A stretch of DNA of 14,643 bases from an uncultured Mycoplasmataceae bacterium. Its GTDB lineage: Bacteria; Bacillota_I; Bacilli_A; Mycoplasmatales; Mycoplasmoidaceae. The first letter of the stretch is position 1; each line of letters begins with the position of its first letter. The notes beneath the pieces are model-generated. The model did no database searches and was not told where the DNA came from. It was given only the letters and a program-made list of their open reading frames with translations. Below are positions 1-8,393 of the stretch, one piece after another. The stretch is from positions 1-14,643 of the forward strand of contig CASGBP010000076.1 in assembly GCA_949299825.1 (NCBI GenBank), read 5' to 3'. A program made the position numbers and the translations under genes.

Positions 1-969
1 AGAGCTGGTGATATTTGTGCTGTTATTGGTTTAAAAGATACTACAACCGGTGATACCTTATGTGATGAAAAGAAACATATTATTCTTGAACAAATGCAAT
101 TTGCTGAACCGGTAATTAGTTTAGCAGTTGAACCTAAAACAAAAGCTGATCAAGAAAAAATGGGAATTGCTTTGTCAAAGTTAGCTGAAGAAGATCCTAC
201 TTTCAAAACATATACTAATGAAGAAACTGGACAAACTATTATTGCAGGAATGGGTGAATTGCACTTAGATGTATTAGTTGATAGAATGAAGCGTGAATTT
301 AATGTTGAAGTTAATGTAGGTGCTCCTCAAGTTTCTTATCGTGAAACCTTTACAATTGAAAATGAAGCTGAAGGTAAATATATTAAACAATCAGGTGGTC
401 GTGGTCAATATGGACACGTAAAGATTAAGTTTGTTCCAAATCATGAAAAAGGTTTTGAATTTGAAAATAAAATTGTTGGTGGTAAGATACCAGGTGAATA
501 TATAAAAGAAATTGAAAATGGTTTAAAAGAAGCTATGAATTCTGGTCCTCTTGCTGGTTATCCATTAATTGACATTAAAGCAACTTTATTTGATGGTTCT
601 TACCATGAAGTTGACTCTTCAGGTATGGCATATAAAATTGCTGCATCAATGTGTTTAAAGGAAGCAGCTAAATCTTGTGGTGCTATTTTATTAGAACCAA
701 TAATGTCAGTTGATGTTACTACTCCAGATGAATATATTGGTACTGTACTAGGTGATATTTCAAAACGTCGTGGTCTGCTTGAAGGTCAAGAACAAAGAGG
801 TAATGCTCAAACTGTAAAAGCAAAGGTACCATTAAGTGAAATGTTTGGATATGCAACTGATCTTAGATCTAATACTCAAGGTAGAGGAACTTACGTTATG
901 CAGTTTAGTCACTATGCTCAAGTACCTAAAAATGTGACTGATGAAATTATTAAAAAAAGACAAAAATAA
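1..969 (+). CDS. fusA: Elongation factor G, C-terminal part (5' end outside window)
   Basis: This is the GTPase that drives ribosomal translocation and, with ribosome recycling factor, helps split ribosomes. The frame is open from the first base (RAGDICAVIGLKDTTTGDTL, end of domain 2) and runs 322 codons to TAA. It covers domain 3 (QFAEPVISLAVEPK, then GMGELHLDV), domain 4 (GGRGQYGHV, IPGEYI) and domain 5 (LLEPIMSVDV, ending KKRQK). The G domain lies upstream, outside the window. Full-length EF-G is about 690 residues, so a little under half is present, with no sign of damage. Arginine is often CGT here (five codons), whereas the neighbouring genes mostly use AGA, as expected for a highly expressed gene. 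A strong terminator follows, and no tuf gene does. Identity is very secure from the sequence pattern. Confidence 0.97.
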   Translation, partial: RAGDICAVIGLKDTTTGDTLCDEKKHIILEQMQFAEPVISLAVEPKTKADQEKMGIALSKLAEEDPTFKTYTNEETGQTIIAGMGELHLDVLVDRMKREFNVEVNVGAPQVSYRETFTIENEAEGKYIKQSGGRGQYGHVKIKFVPNHEKGFEFENKIVGGKIPGEYIKEIENGLKEAMNSGPLAGYPLIDIKATLFDGSYHEVDSSGMAYKIAASMCLKEAAKSCGAILLEPIMSVDVTTPDEYIGTVLGDISKRRGLLEGQEQRGNAQTVKAKVPLSEMFGYATDLRSNTQGRGTYVMQFSHYAQVPKNVTDEIIKKRQK

Positions 970-995
970 TTTAAATTGTTTTTAAATTTTTTATG

Positions 996-1026
996 CCTAG
1001 ATCATTTATTGAATCTAGGTTTTTTT
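996..1026 (+). terminator. Intrinsic terminator after fusA
   Basis: A perfect 7-bp stem (CCTAGAT at 996-1002, ATCTAGG at 1013-1019) with a 10-nt loop is followed directly by seven T residues (1020-1026). It lies 26 nt past the fusA stop and probably ends the fusA transcript. This leaves the sigma-like gene downstream to be read from its own promoter. Confidence 0.85.
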
Positions 1027-1117
1027 ATTGTTTTCAAAAATTGCAAAAATTTAAGACTTTTTTAGGAATTCATTTTATGAAAAAGTGAAAAAATCAAAAA
1101 GAGGGAGAAAGGAAACA
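1027..1117 (+). promoter_or_regulatory. Leader and presumed promoter region of the sigma-like gene
   Basis: This 91-nt gap lies between the fusA terminator and the sigma-like gene. It must hold the promoter if the terminator works. I see only weak candidates: TATGAA at 1076-1081, with no convincing -35 box. A purine-rich GAGGGAGAAAGGAAAC stretch just before the ATG provides a Shine-Dalgarno site (AAAGGA) at normal distance. An ATG near 1077 opens a tiny frame that I do not regard as a gene. Confidence 0.35.
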
Positions 1118-1699
1118 ATGATAAAATTAACAAAAAAACAAAAAAAATTATTATTAAGTATTGTTGAAAGAGATAACAATTGAGATGCAAGTTATGATCA
1201 ATTATTTGTTGATATAATTCCACTTATTTATTCACTAACTAGAAAGAATTGCAAGTTTGGAAATTTTTTTCAGTTTGAATCAAATGATTTTCTTTCATAT
1301 GGATTTATAGTTTATACTAAAACAATCGATCAAATATGTACAAAAAAGAAAGACATAAATTGCTTTGTTGATTTATACATTTCTAATTTTAGAGATTATG
1401 TTAGATCATTAAGAAAACAATTATGAAATAATAGTAATAAAGTCTTAAATCAATGTGAATCATATGATGATGATTTACTTGATAATAAATTTAAGGATAA
1501 TGATGATAGTTCAGTAATGATAAAAGAATTTTATTTAAAAATTTTTAAACTAATTAATAAAAATAAGTTTTTATTGAACTATTTAAGATTAAAGTTTGAA
1601 GGTTATTCTAATTATGAAATTGCTAGTAAAATGAATATAACTTTTAGAGAGTTAAATAAAAGAATAGAAATTCATAGACAATGATTTAATGAAATTTAG
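1118..1699 (+). CDS. Divergent sigma-70-family factor, SigH/Spo0H-like
   Basis: The 193-residue protein is readable only with TGA as Trp (three TGA codons). Its pattern follows an alternative sigma factor. Residues 56-71 (NDFLSYGFIVYTKTID) align by eye with region 2 of Bacillus SigH (the EDIVQEGMIGLYKAIRDF stretch), and FVDLYISNFRDYVRSLRK follows as the next region 2 helix. Near the C-terminus, a stretch with LRLKFEGYSNYEIASKMN (EGYSNYEIA around residue 165) resembles the region 4.2 helix-turn-helix. Length is close to SigH (about 218). The order sigma, permease, rpmG, secE, nusG is the Bacillus sigH-rpmGB-secE-nusG order with one gene inserted, which independently supports the call. Overall identity looks low, so target promoters cannot be predicted. 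In Bacillus SigH controls competence and early sporulation, and mycoplasma sigma-like factors have been tied to recombination genes. Either role here is inference. The ATG has a good Shine-Dalgarno site. Confidence 0.72.
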
Positions 1700-1713
1700 T
1701 ATAAAGTCATTTT

Positions 1714-1724
1714 TATGATATTAT
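1714..1724 (+). promoter_or_regulatory. Candidate -10 region for the permease-rpmG-secE-nusG block
   Basis: TATGAT (1714-1719) overlaps TATTAT (1719-1724). Initiation about 7 nt downstream would place the mRNA 5' end right at the hairpin at 1731, giving the permease transcript a structured 5' leader of about 30 nt. No clear -35 box is visible. This is inferred from position and weak consensus only. Confidence 0.3.
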
Positions 1725-1730
1725 AAAAAT

Positions 1731-1752
1731 AAGTCCTATAAGGACTTTTTTT
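1731..1752 (+). terminator. Intrinsic terminator after the sigma-like gene, abutting the permease start
   Basis: AAGTCCT (1731-1737) and AGGACTT (1741-1747) form a 7-bp stem with an ATA loop, and the T run extends to 1752. A-rich sequence on the left side mirrors the T run, so it could also stop transcripts from the opposite strand. The permease ATG is only 4 nt beyond the T run, so the hairpin may also act as a leader structure or attenuator for the downstream block. Confidence 0.75.
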
Positions 1753-1756
1753 AATT

Positions 1757-3271
1757 ATGAAAAAAACTGTATCTACTCAAACTGCAAAAAAAATAGGTTT
1801 AGGGTTAGCGATCAATATGCTAATTGGTAGTGTTGTTGGAGTAGGTATCTTTTTTAAGAATAATAATGTTTTTATCAACAATGATCATAATGTAATAGCA
1901 ATTTTAATAGCATGACTTATATCTGGCATAATCTCGCTTTTTACTGCCATAAGTTTTGCAGAAGTTGGTTCTAGTGATACATCACATGCTGGTTTAGGTG
2001 GTTGATGTGAAAACTTGATTAGTAAGAACTTTGGTCGATTTATTAAAATAATTCAACCTCTTTTTTATTTTATTTTTATTTCCTTTTCAATATCTATCTT
2101 TTCAGCTGAGGCTATTTTAAATATTTTTAACGCTGGTGAAAAAGTTCATATTGGAATAGTTTTTGTCATGGCATTCTTCTTGTTTTTTTTCTTCTTAGGA
2201 TTAAATTTTTTTAGTTTAAAAACTAGTGGAAGATTTCAAAATGTTGCAACCTTTTTAAAATTTATTCCAATGTTGATGGTTATTATTGCTGGAATAATTT
2301 ATGGTAGTCAAAATTCTAGTAATAATCTATTTGTTGAATTTGGAGAAAGAACTGATAAGAGCATTAATTTTGTTGGAATTTTAATTTCACTTCCATCAAT
2401 CTTATTTGCCTTTGATTCTTTTGTATCAGTTGGTAATATGTCAAAAGATATGATTAATCCAAAAAGAAATGTGCCAATTGCTGTAATAGTATCAATGACG
2501 ATTGTTACTGTTTTTTATTTATTAGTAACCATTGGCCAAGCATGTTCAAATAGTGGAGATATTTATACCCTTTTTAATAAAGTCATTAGTGATCCAAATA
2601 CCCAAAATGCAATTAGAATAATCTTATCTATTTTTGTCTTTATTTGTGTTATTGGGGTTATGAATTCGTTTTGTTTGGTAGTAATTAGAAGTTGTAATTC
2701 ATTAATTGAAGAAAATCTAATTATGAATGCTAGACAAATTAAAGCATTGGCAAATAGATTATTGCCAACTAATAGTGAACTTAAGCCAGGCACATTCTTA
2801 GCTATAGTTTTTTATCTTTTTATTTTTTTGATGTTATTAATACCTTCATGTATTTTAAATACTGATGCATATATCGATGGTATATCAAATTTACCTACTA
2901 CCTTCTTTTTTTCAATTTATGCTACCGTGATTCTATTTGGGATAATCAACAGAAAAACTAAAAAAAGGCAAGTACATAAAATTAAAGGATTTTTATTTTA
3001 TGCCCCTATTGCAGTGATAGGTTGTTATTTAGTTTTCTTTTTTCAGGTATTTTATACTTTTACTACTGCAACTATAATTAATCCAACTGGAATTGTTAAT
3101 TGAGGTCTATTTTCCACTAATGGATATCAGGTGCATAATTGACAAGCAACTATTGTTTTCTTTATCTATTTTGTATTTATGGCAATTTACTTTATAATAA
3201 ATAAAGTAATGATTTCAAAACAAACCATAAAATACCAAGATTTTAGGTTGGATGCTATTTATGGTCAATAA
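1757..3271 (+). CDS. APC-superfamily amino acid permease
   Basis: This 504-residue integral membrane protein (four TGA-coded Trp) has about twelve hydrophobic stretches, typical of APC transporters. The first segment carries the family's glycine-rich motif (IGSVVGVGIF), part of the substrate-binding unwound helix in this superfamily. A charged loop with SKDMINPKRNVPIA matches the conserved E/KNP-RNVP-A motif between later helices. It probably imports an amino acid or small cationic substrate, and specificity cannot be read from the sequence. The ATG at 1757 gives the standard short cytoplasmic N-terminus, has no Shine-Dalgarno site and sits just after a terminator T run. The 3' end overlaps rpmG by 11 nt, so the two are almost certainly cotranscribed. 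The gene interrupts an otherwise ancestral sigH-rpmG order. Confidence 0.88.
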
Positions 3272-3410
3272 GAAAATTATCTTAATTTGTACTGAATGTT
3301 TTGCTAGAAATTATCATTACAAAAAAAATAGGTTTAATGAAAAAAGATTAGAACTAAATAAATACTGTTCTACATGTAACAAAAAAACACTTCATAAGGA
3401 GAGTAAATAA
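3261..3410 (+). CDS. rpmG: Ribosomal protein L33 (bL33), zinc-binding type
   Basis: The 49-residue basic protein has two Cys pairs (ICTEC near residue 10 and YCSTC near residue 37), giving the C+ zinc-ribbon form of L33. The ending NKKTLHKESK is typical. L33 sits in the large subunit near the E site. The gene starts 11 nt inside the permease frame and its TAA shares one base with the secE ATG (TAATG), so expression is translationally coupled on both sides. Position directly before secE and nusG is the common Firmicutes arrangement. Bacillus has more than one L33 copy, and this matches the copy beside secE. Confidence 0.93.
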   Translation: MVNKKIILICTECFARNYHYKKNRFNEKRLELNKYCSTCNKKTLHKESK

Positions 3411-3955
3411 TGGCTGCTATTGATGAAAACAATCAACAGAATGAAAAATCTACATGAGAACTATTAAAACAAGCTAGAGAACTTCAAAAACAACAAAAAA
3501 AGAAAGAATTAGAACAAAAACATCTTGAAGTTAAGGAAAAGAAAAAACAAAAAAAGCTTGATAAAGAACAGTTAGTTAATCAAATTAAAGAAATTAAATC
3601 TAAGATTAAATTGGAATCTAAAAAGAATAAAGAAACCAAAAAACAATTAAAGACTAATTTAAAAAATGATAAGGAAAAATTGAAATTTGAATTAGAAAAA
3701 GCTCAATCTGAATTTATTGCAAAAAAATTTGATTATAAAAATGAAATTATTGAATTAAAATTTAATTTTGGTAAAAAATATAAAACAATTGTTTGAAAAG
3801 TAACTAAGGGTGTATATGGTATTAGAAAAGAATTTAACCGAGTTATTTGATCAAGTCCCAAGAGTACATTTAAATATTTATTGATAATTGTTGTAATTGT
3901 TGGCATTATCTCATTAATCTTTTTTTTGATTACTGTTATTGTGGATTTATTTTAG
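3410..3955 (+). CDS. secE: Preprotein translocase subunit SecE with long charged N-terminal extension
   Basis: SecE clamps the SecY channel and is essential for Sec-dependent export. The 181-residue product has its SecE core only at the C-terminus. An amphipathic stretch around residues 120-148 contains EFNRVIWSSPKST, the counterpart of the family's K-V-x-W-P-s motif. A single transmembrane helix follows at about residues 154-178 (YLLIIVVIVGIISLIFF). The first 115 or so residues are a Lys/Glu/Gln-rich segment predicted to be long helix or coiled coil. Minimal Gram-positive SecE is about 60 residues, so this is unusually long. Three Trp are TGA-coded. AAGGAG at 3396-3401 is a strong Shine-Dalgarno site 8 nt before the ATG. 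The call rests on the motif, the topology and the place between rpmG and nusG. Confidence 0.9.
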
Positions 3956-3964
3956 GAGGAAAAA

Positions 3965-4678
3965 ATGAAAAAAAATAACAATGAAATTGCCCAGTGATAT
4001 ATTGTTACTGTAGTAAGCGGAAATGAAGATTCTGTTATCAAAAACTTAAAGGGTAAAATTGAAGCCTATGGTTTATCTAATTTAGTACAAGACATAAAGG
4101 TTATAAAAGATAAAGTTATAACTGAGGAGATTTTTACTGATAATAATCTTCCAAGCAATTATGGAAGAAAAATTAAGGATGTAAAATGAGAATCCTTTAC
4201 TGATGCAAATGGTAGAACAAAATTTAAGAAAATAAAAACCACTGAAATAAATAAGTTTTTTGGTTATATCTTTATCAAAATGATTTTGACTGATGAAGTA
4301 TGATATGCAATTAGAAATACTCAATTAATTACTGGTATTGTTGGTTCTTCTGGTAAAAACGCTAAGCCAATTCCAGTTTCTTCAGATGAAATTGAATCTA
4401 TTTTAAATGCTGCAGAAACCAAGCAGACACCAATTGGTTTGGCAGAAGATGAAACTATTGTAACTAATGATGATTCAATTGTTATTGAAAAAAAGAAATT
4501 TGTTGCAAACTTTTCAATTGGTCAAAATGTAAAAGTTATCAATGGTCCATTTGCTGATTCAATTGGGGTAGTTAGAATGATTGATGAAAGTAAAGGAATT
4601 TGTTTAATAACTATTAATTTATTTGGACGTGATACTGATGCTGAAGTTTCCTTTAGTGATGTAGAATTAGATAAATAA
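3965..4678 (+). CDS. nusG: Transcription termination/antitermination factor NusG
   Basis: NusG binds the RNA polymerase clamp and affects pausing, and links transcription to the ribosome or Rho. The 237-residue protein starts with the NGN domain (QWYIVTVVSGNEDSV, later FGYIFIKM, then WYAIRNTQLITGIVGSSG) and ends with the KOW domain (about 184-236: VKVINGPFADSIGVV, FGRDTDAEVSF). Bacillus NusG is about 177 residues. The extra length is an insertion of some 28 residues before GYIFIKM and about 22 more in the linker around residues 160-180. The Shine-Dalgarno AGGAGGA at 3954-3960 overlaps the secE stop and is 4 nt from the ATG. All three Trp are TGA-coded. The usual next genes rplK and rplA are absent, and the ezrA-like gene follows instead. 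Confidence 0.95.
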
Positions 4679-4696
4679 TTTTAAGAAAGGAGAAGT

Positions 4697-6364
4697 ATGG
4701 TTTGATCAATAATATTATGAGTAATGTTAGCACTTTCCATACTTTTTTTATCTGCTTTTTCCTTTATTTTTATTTTTAGAAAAATATTAAGAAAAAAGGA
4801 TTATGCAATTAAAGAAAAGTTTAATTATTTAGCAAATAACCCTGTAGCTTCTAATTTGAAATCTATTCAAAATTTAGTAAATAATAACTCTAATTTAAGT
4901 TCTATACTAGTTTATTTAGAATCAGGTAATTCAAATTACCAAGAACAAACTAAAAATTTAAAAAAACAACTTCAAGAAAATAGTAAGGCACTTAAGAGTT
5001 ATTCTTTATTTTCAATATATGAACAATTAAAACAATCAGAAAGAAATATTAAGCTTTTAGAAAAAGAACATGAACACTTTAAAAAGTATTCATTGAATAC
5101 AGAAGAATATTCTAATTATGCTTCAAAAATATCTATTGATCTATTTTCATTAAGTTCTTCATTAGAGTCTTTTTTTAAAAAATCAACTTTATATTTAACA
5201 TTTTCAAAACAAGAATCAAGACAAAAGATATCTAAAAATATCAATAACATTAATGGTGAAATTAATAAGCAACTAAATATTATAAATAGTACCGATTTAC
5301 ATAAGTTTTTTGCTAGACAAATTATTAATATTAAAAATTTATATGAATTGTATACCAACCTTTTTGAGGTAGAAAAATATAATGTAGCAATTAATAGTAT
5401 TATTGCAAGAATACAAGAAACAACTAATGAAAATCAACAAGTTCAAAAGAGCAATATTAAGAATATTATTGAAAGAACTAAGTTAGATTTGAATGGAATT
5501 AATAAGTTATTAATGAAGAATAATTTTTCTGAGGCAAAAAATCAAGCTATAGAAGAATTAGAATATTTGGAAAAAATCAGACAGGAAATTGACTCACAGA
5601 AATTTTATAATGAATTATTTGATCGTTATTTTCAAAGTTTCAAGGAAAGTGTTAATCAGTTTTATGAAGTATTAAAAAAGCATTCAATCAAGGAAGTTTA
5701 TAAATCATTGTTAAAAAACTTCAATACTGATAAAGAGATAAACGTTTTAACTCAAAATAATGTTGAATTAACTAATAGTATAATATATGAAATTAATCAT
5801 TTAAATGAAGCACTAGATAAAAAATCAAATAATTATCAAAACATTGTTAATTCAATGATTAAAATTTGTGAACAAATAATTGCTTTTAAAAATGAAAATG
5901 ATAATTTATATAAAAAAACAAGAAAAAAATATGAAGACTTTATTCAACTTTCATTAAAATTAGATGATCTTGAAATTAAATTAGTTCATATTAAAAAAAT
6001 AGCAAGAGAATTAGGTGTTGATAATAAAGATATTATGAATTTAGCAGATACCCACCGTAAGGAAATAAAGGGTATTCATGAAAGTTTCTTAAAAAACTAT
6101 AACAACAAAAATGATTCTATGGAAGCGAAAATAAAAAGTGTTGAAGAATTTATTGATAGTTCATTAGAAACACTAAGATTAAATTTAGCTCTAATTGAAA
6201 TTTATAATAAAATCAGACTATTTGCAAATCGTTATTATGATAAAGAGACTAAAAAGGAATTAGAAGCAATTGATTCAATTTATACACAAAAAAAATATGA
6301 ACAAGCAATCAACATGTGTATAGAATTTATCAATAAATATAGAAAGGTGAAAAAGATGGCATAA
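4697..6364 (+). CDS. ezrA: EzrA-like septation ring regulator, membrane-anchored coiled-coil protein
   Basis: EzrA in Firmicutes is an N-terminally anchored spectrin-like protein that restrains FtsZ assembly and localises to midcell. This 555-residue protein has one transmembrane segment at about residues 3-27, followed by positive charges (RKILRKK), and then almost entirely helical, heptad-rich sequence to the end. Length is near that of Bacillus EzrA (about 562). At residues 508-514, LFANRYY matches the core of the conserved 'QNR' patch (ANRYR, around residue 510 in Bacillus), needed there for midcell localisation. The neighbouring thiI is also near ezrA in Bacillus. AAAGGAGA gives a strong Shine-Dalgarno site before ATG 4697, and that start is needed to include the membrane segment (two TGA-coded Trp within the first eight residues). 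A generic coiled-coil membrane protein is the alternative. Confidence 0.72.
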
Positions 6365-6366
6365 TT

Positions 6367-7215
6367 ATGGCATTCACAAAGGAATATAAAAAAGATTTTT
6401 ATGTTAAAAATAATCGCATTGTTTTATCAAAAAAATATTTGGAAGATAATAAAAAAAGATTTAAAAAAATTACTGGTTCTAGGTTTGCTGCTATTTTAAA
6501 TAAAAGTGAATATACTTCACCAGTTAAGGTTTGAGCAATGATGGTTAATATTTATACCGAGCCATTAGATGAAACATATGCAAAGGCTGGTAATATTATT
6601 GAACCAAAAATAAAAAATTGAGTATGTAAAAATACAGGTATTAATTTTAAACAATATAATCCAACAGAAATAGGTTTTGATGTTTTTAAAAATAATAAAA
6701 TATTTGGCGGGATTCCAGATGGGGAACCAGTTGATGAAAATGGCAATCTTCTTTATCCTCAAAAACCAATTCTAGAAATTAAGACAACCTCTATTGATAG
6801 TTTTGTTTTTAAAAAGGAAGGTAATAATTTTGTTTTACAAAAAACAAGTGAAGGAACTCCTTGTGTTAAGAATATAGGAGAAAAAAGAGCTAAATGATTT
6901 GATACCAAAAACGAGGTAGTAATTCCACTTGAATACATGTTTCAATTAGGCTTATATTGTTATTTAAGAAACGTGAATACAGGAATGTTTGCTATTTGTT
7001 TTTTAAAAACTGAGGATTATAAGGATCCAGAAAAATGTAATGTAGACGATAGAGAAATAAGAATAGTTGATTTTAATGTAGATCTAAATCAATTTAAGTT
7101 AAACATTGAATATGCTGAAAAATGATATGCAAAATTTATTGAAACTGGAATTAGTCCAGTTTTGACACCAGAAGATCTTGCATGATTAAGATCTGAGGTT
7201 GAAATAGATGAGTAA
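6367..7215 (+). CDS. YqaJ-like PD-(D/E)XK nuclease family protein
   Basis: The 282-residue protein (five TGA-coded Trp) shows the YqaJ/lambda-exonuclease fold pattern. TGSRFAAIL at 36-44 with EYTSPVKVW just after is the phage-type N-terminal motif. AGNIIEP supplies Glu79, GGIPDGE supplies Asp118, and LEIKTT supplies the E-x-K pair (Glu137, Lys139) that binds metal. The later FQLGLYCYL helix matches the family's Q-containing helix. All predicted catalytic residues are present, so an active deoxyribonuclease is likely. YqaJ enzymes in phages pair with RecT-type recombinases, but none is visible here. The gene lies 2 nt after ezrA without its own clear Shine-Dalgarno site, and overlaps thiI by 8 nt, so it behaves as a resident operon gene rather than prophage debris. 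I recall a similar thiI neighbour in Mycoplasma genitalium, unverified. Confidence 0.75.
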
Positions 7216-8392
7216 AATCATTTTATTAAAGTATGGTGAGCTATGTTTAAAAGGAAAAAATAGAAAAGATTTTAAAAGTCAATTAGACAGTAATTTAAAC
7301 TTTGCCCTAAAAGAATTTAAACTATCAATTAATTATTTTTTTGATTATATTTTAATTGAATCAATAAAAGAAAATGAATTAGATAAAATTAAACAGATTG
7401 TGACAAAAATACCTGGTTTTTCATATTTGAGTGAAGGTTATAAAGTTGATAGAAATATTGATAGTTTAAAAAGAAATATTAAATTAAATTTTAATAAGGG
7501 TAATTTTACTTTTAAAGTTGAATCAAAAAGGTCTGATAAAAGTTTTGAATTTAATTCAGATGAAATAAAAAGAGACATTGGTGGATATATTTTATCAATA
7601 AATAAACAAGCTAAAGTTGATTTACATAATCCTGATATAAAAATTCAAATAGAAGTTAAGAAAGACCATATTATTTATACCTATAAAAAAATCAAATGTA
7701 CAAATGGATTACCAGTTGGTAGTAGTGGGAAAATATTATTATTACTGTCTGGGGGAATTGATTCACCAGTGGCAGCCTTTAATCTTATGTCTAGAGGATT
7801 TCAAGTAGATTTTATTACTTTTATTTCACCTCCATATACAAGTACAAAGCTAGTTGATAAAATAAATATGTTAGTTAAACAAATAACTAATGATTATAAA
7901 TTGCAATTTAATACTAGACTTTTTATTTGTAATTACACACCAATATTAAATGAACTAAATCATATTCAAAAAGAAAGTTATCGTATCACTTTATTAAGAA
8001 GAAGTTTCTTTAGAATTGCTAGTAAATTATTAGATGAATATAAATATGATGCTGTTGCAACTGGAGAAGCAATTGGACAAGTTGCTTCCCAGACTATTCA
8101 GTCCATGAATTGCATTTCTGCCTCAGTTAATTACTTAGTTTTACGACCTTTGCTTTGTTTTAATAAGGAACAAATAATTGAAATTGCTAAACATATAGGT
8201 ACCTATGAAATATCTATTCTTCCTTATGAAGATAGTTGTGCTCTTTTTGCTCCCAAAAACCCTATAACTAAACCTAAACTTGACATATGTTTAGAGTTAG
8301 AACAAAACTTATTATTACTTAATGAACTAGAAAGTAGTTTAATTAAAAAACTAGAGGTTCATGAATTTAAAAAAAACCATAGTATTAAATAA
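7208..8392 (+). CDS. thiI: tRNA 4-thiouridine synthetase ThiI
   Basis: ThiI adenylates U8 of tRNA and replaces the oxygen with sulfur supplied by a cysteine desulfurase, giving the near-UV-sensing base s4U8. The 394-residue protein has the N-terminal ferredoxin-like domain (LLKYGELCLKGKNR), a THUMP RNA-binding domain to about residue 165, and a PP-loop ATPase with SGGIDSPVA at 181-189. YEDSCALFAP carries Cys344, matching the catalytic cysteine of the family. The C-terminal rhodanese domain of the E. coli enzyme is absent, as in Bacillus-type ThiI. No Trp codons occur, so the frame is unbroken in either code. It starts inside the preceding nuclease gene (8-nt overlap) and ends at a hairpin. 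No iscS-type gene is in view, so the sulfur donor must be encoded elsewhere. Confidence 0.95.
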   Translation: MSKIILLKYGELCLKGKNRKDFKSQLDSNLNFALKEFKLSINYFFDYILIESIKENELDKIKQIVTKIPGFSYLSEGYKVDRNIDSLKRNIKLNFNKGNFTFKVESKRSDKSFEFNSDEIKRDIGGYILSINKQAKVDLHNPDIKIQIEVKKDHIIYTYKKIKCTNGLPVGSSGKILLLLSGGIDSPVAAFNLMSRGFQVDFITFISPPYTSTKLVDKINMLVKQITNDYKLQFNTRLFICNYTPILNELNHIQKESYRITLLRRSFFRIASKLLDEYKYDAVATGEAIGQVASQTIQSMNCISASVNYLVLRPLLCFNKEQIIEIAKHIGTYEISILPYEDSCALFAPKNPITKPKLDICLELEQNLLLLNELESSLIKKLEVHEFKKNHSIK

Positions 8393-8393
8393 T

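Noticed and set aside
1077..1117. ATG opening a tiny frame upstream of the sigma-like gene
   Set aside because: It is out of frame with the gene, has no family pattern, and the gene's own ATG at 1118 has a good Shine-Dalgarno site.
2563..2793. Reverse-strand open frame inside the permease
   Set aside because: It is antisense to a clear APC permease, has no Shine-Dalgarno site or recognisable motif, and is the expected by-product of A/T-rich coding sequence.
2171..3930. Runs of about eight A or T inside the permease, rpmG and secE as possible phase-variation switches
   Set aside because: Such runs are ordinary at this base composition, and these are housekeeping genes with intact frames.
6552..6762. 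Two overlapping reverse-strand frames opposite the YqaJ-like gene
   Set aside because: They are mutually overlapping, lack start signals, and lie under a gene with intact catalytic motifs.
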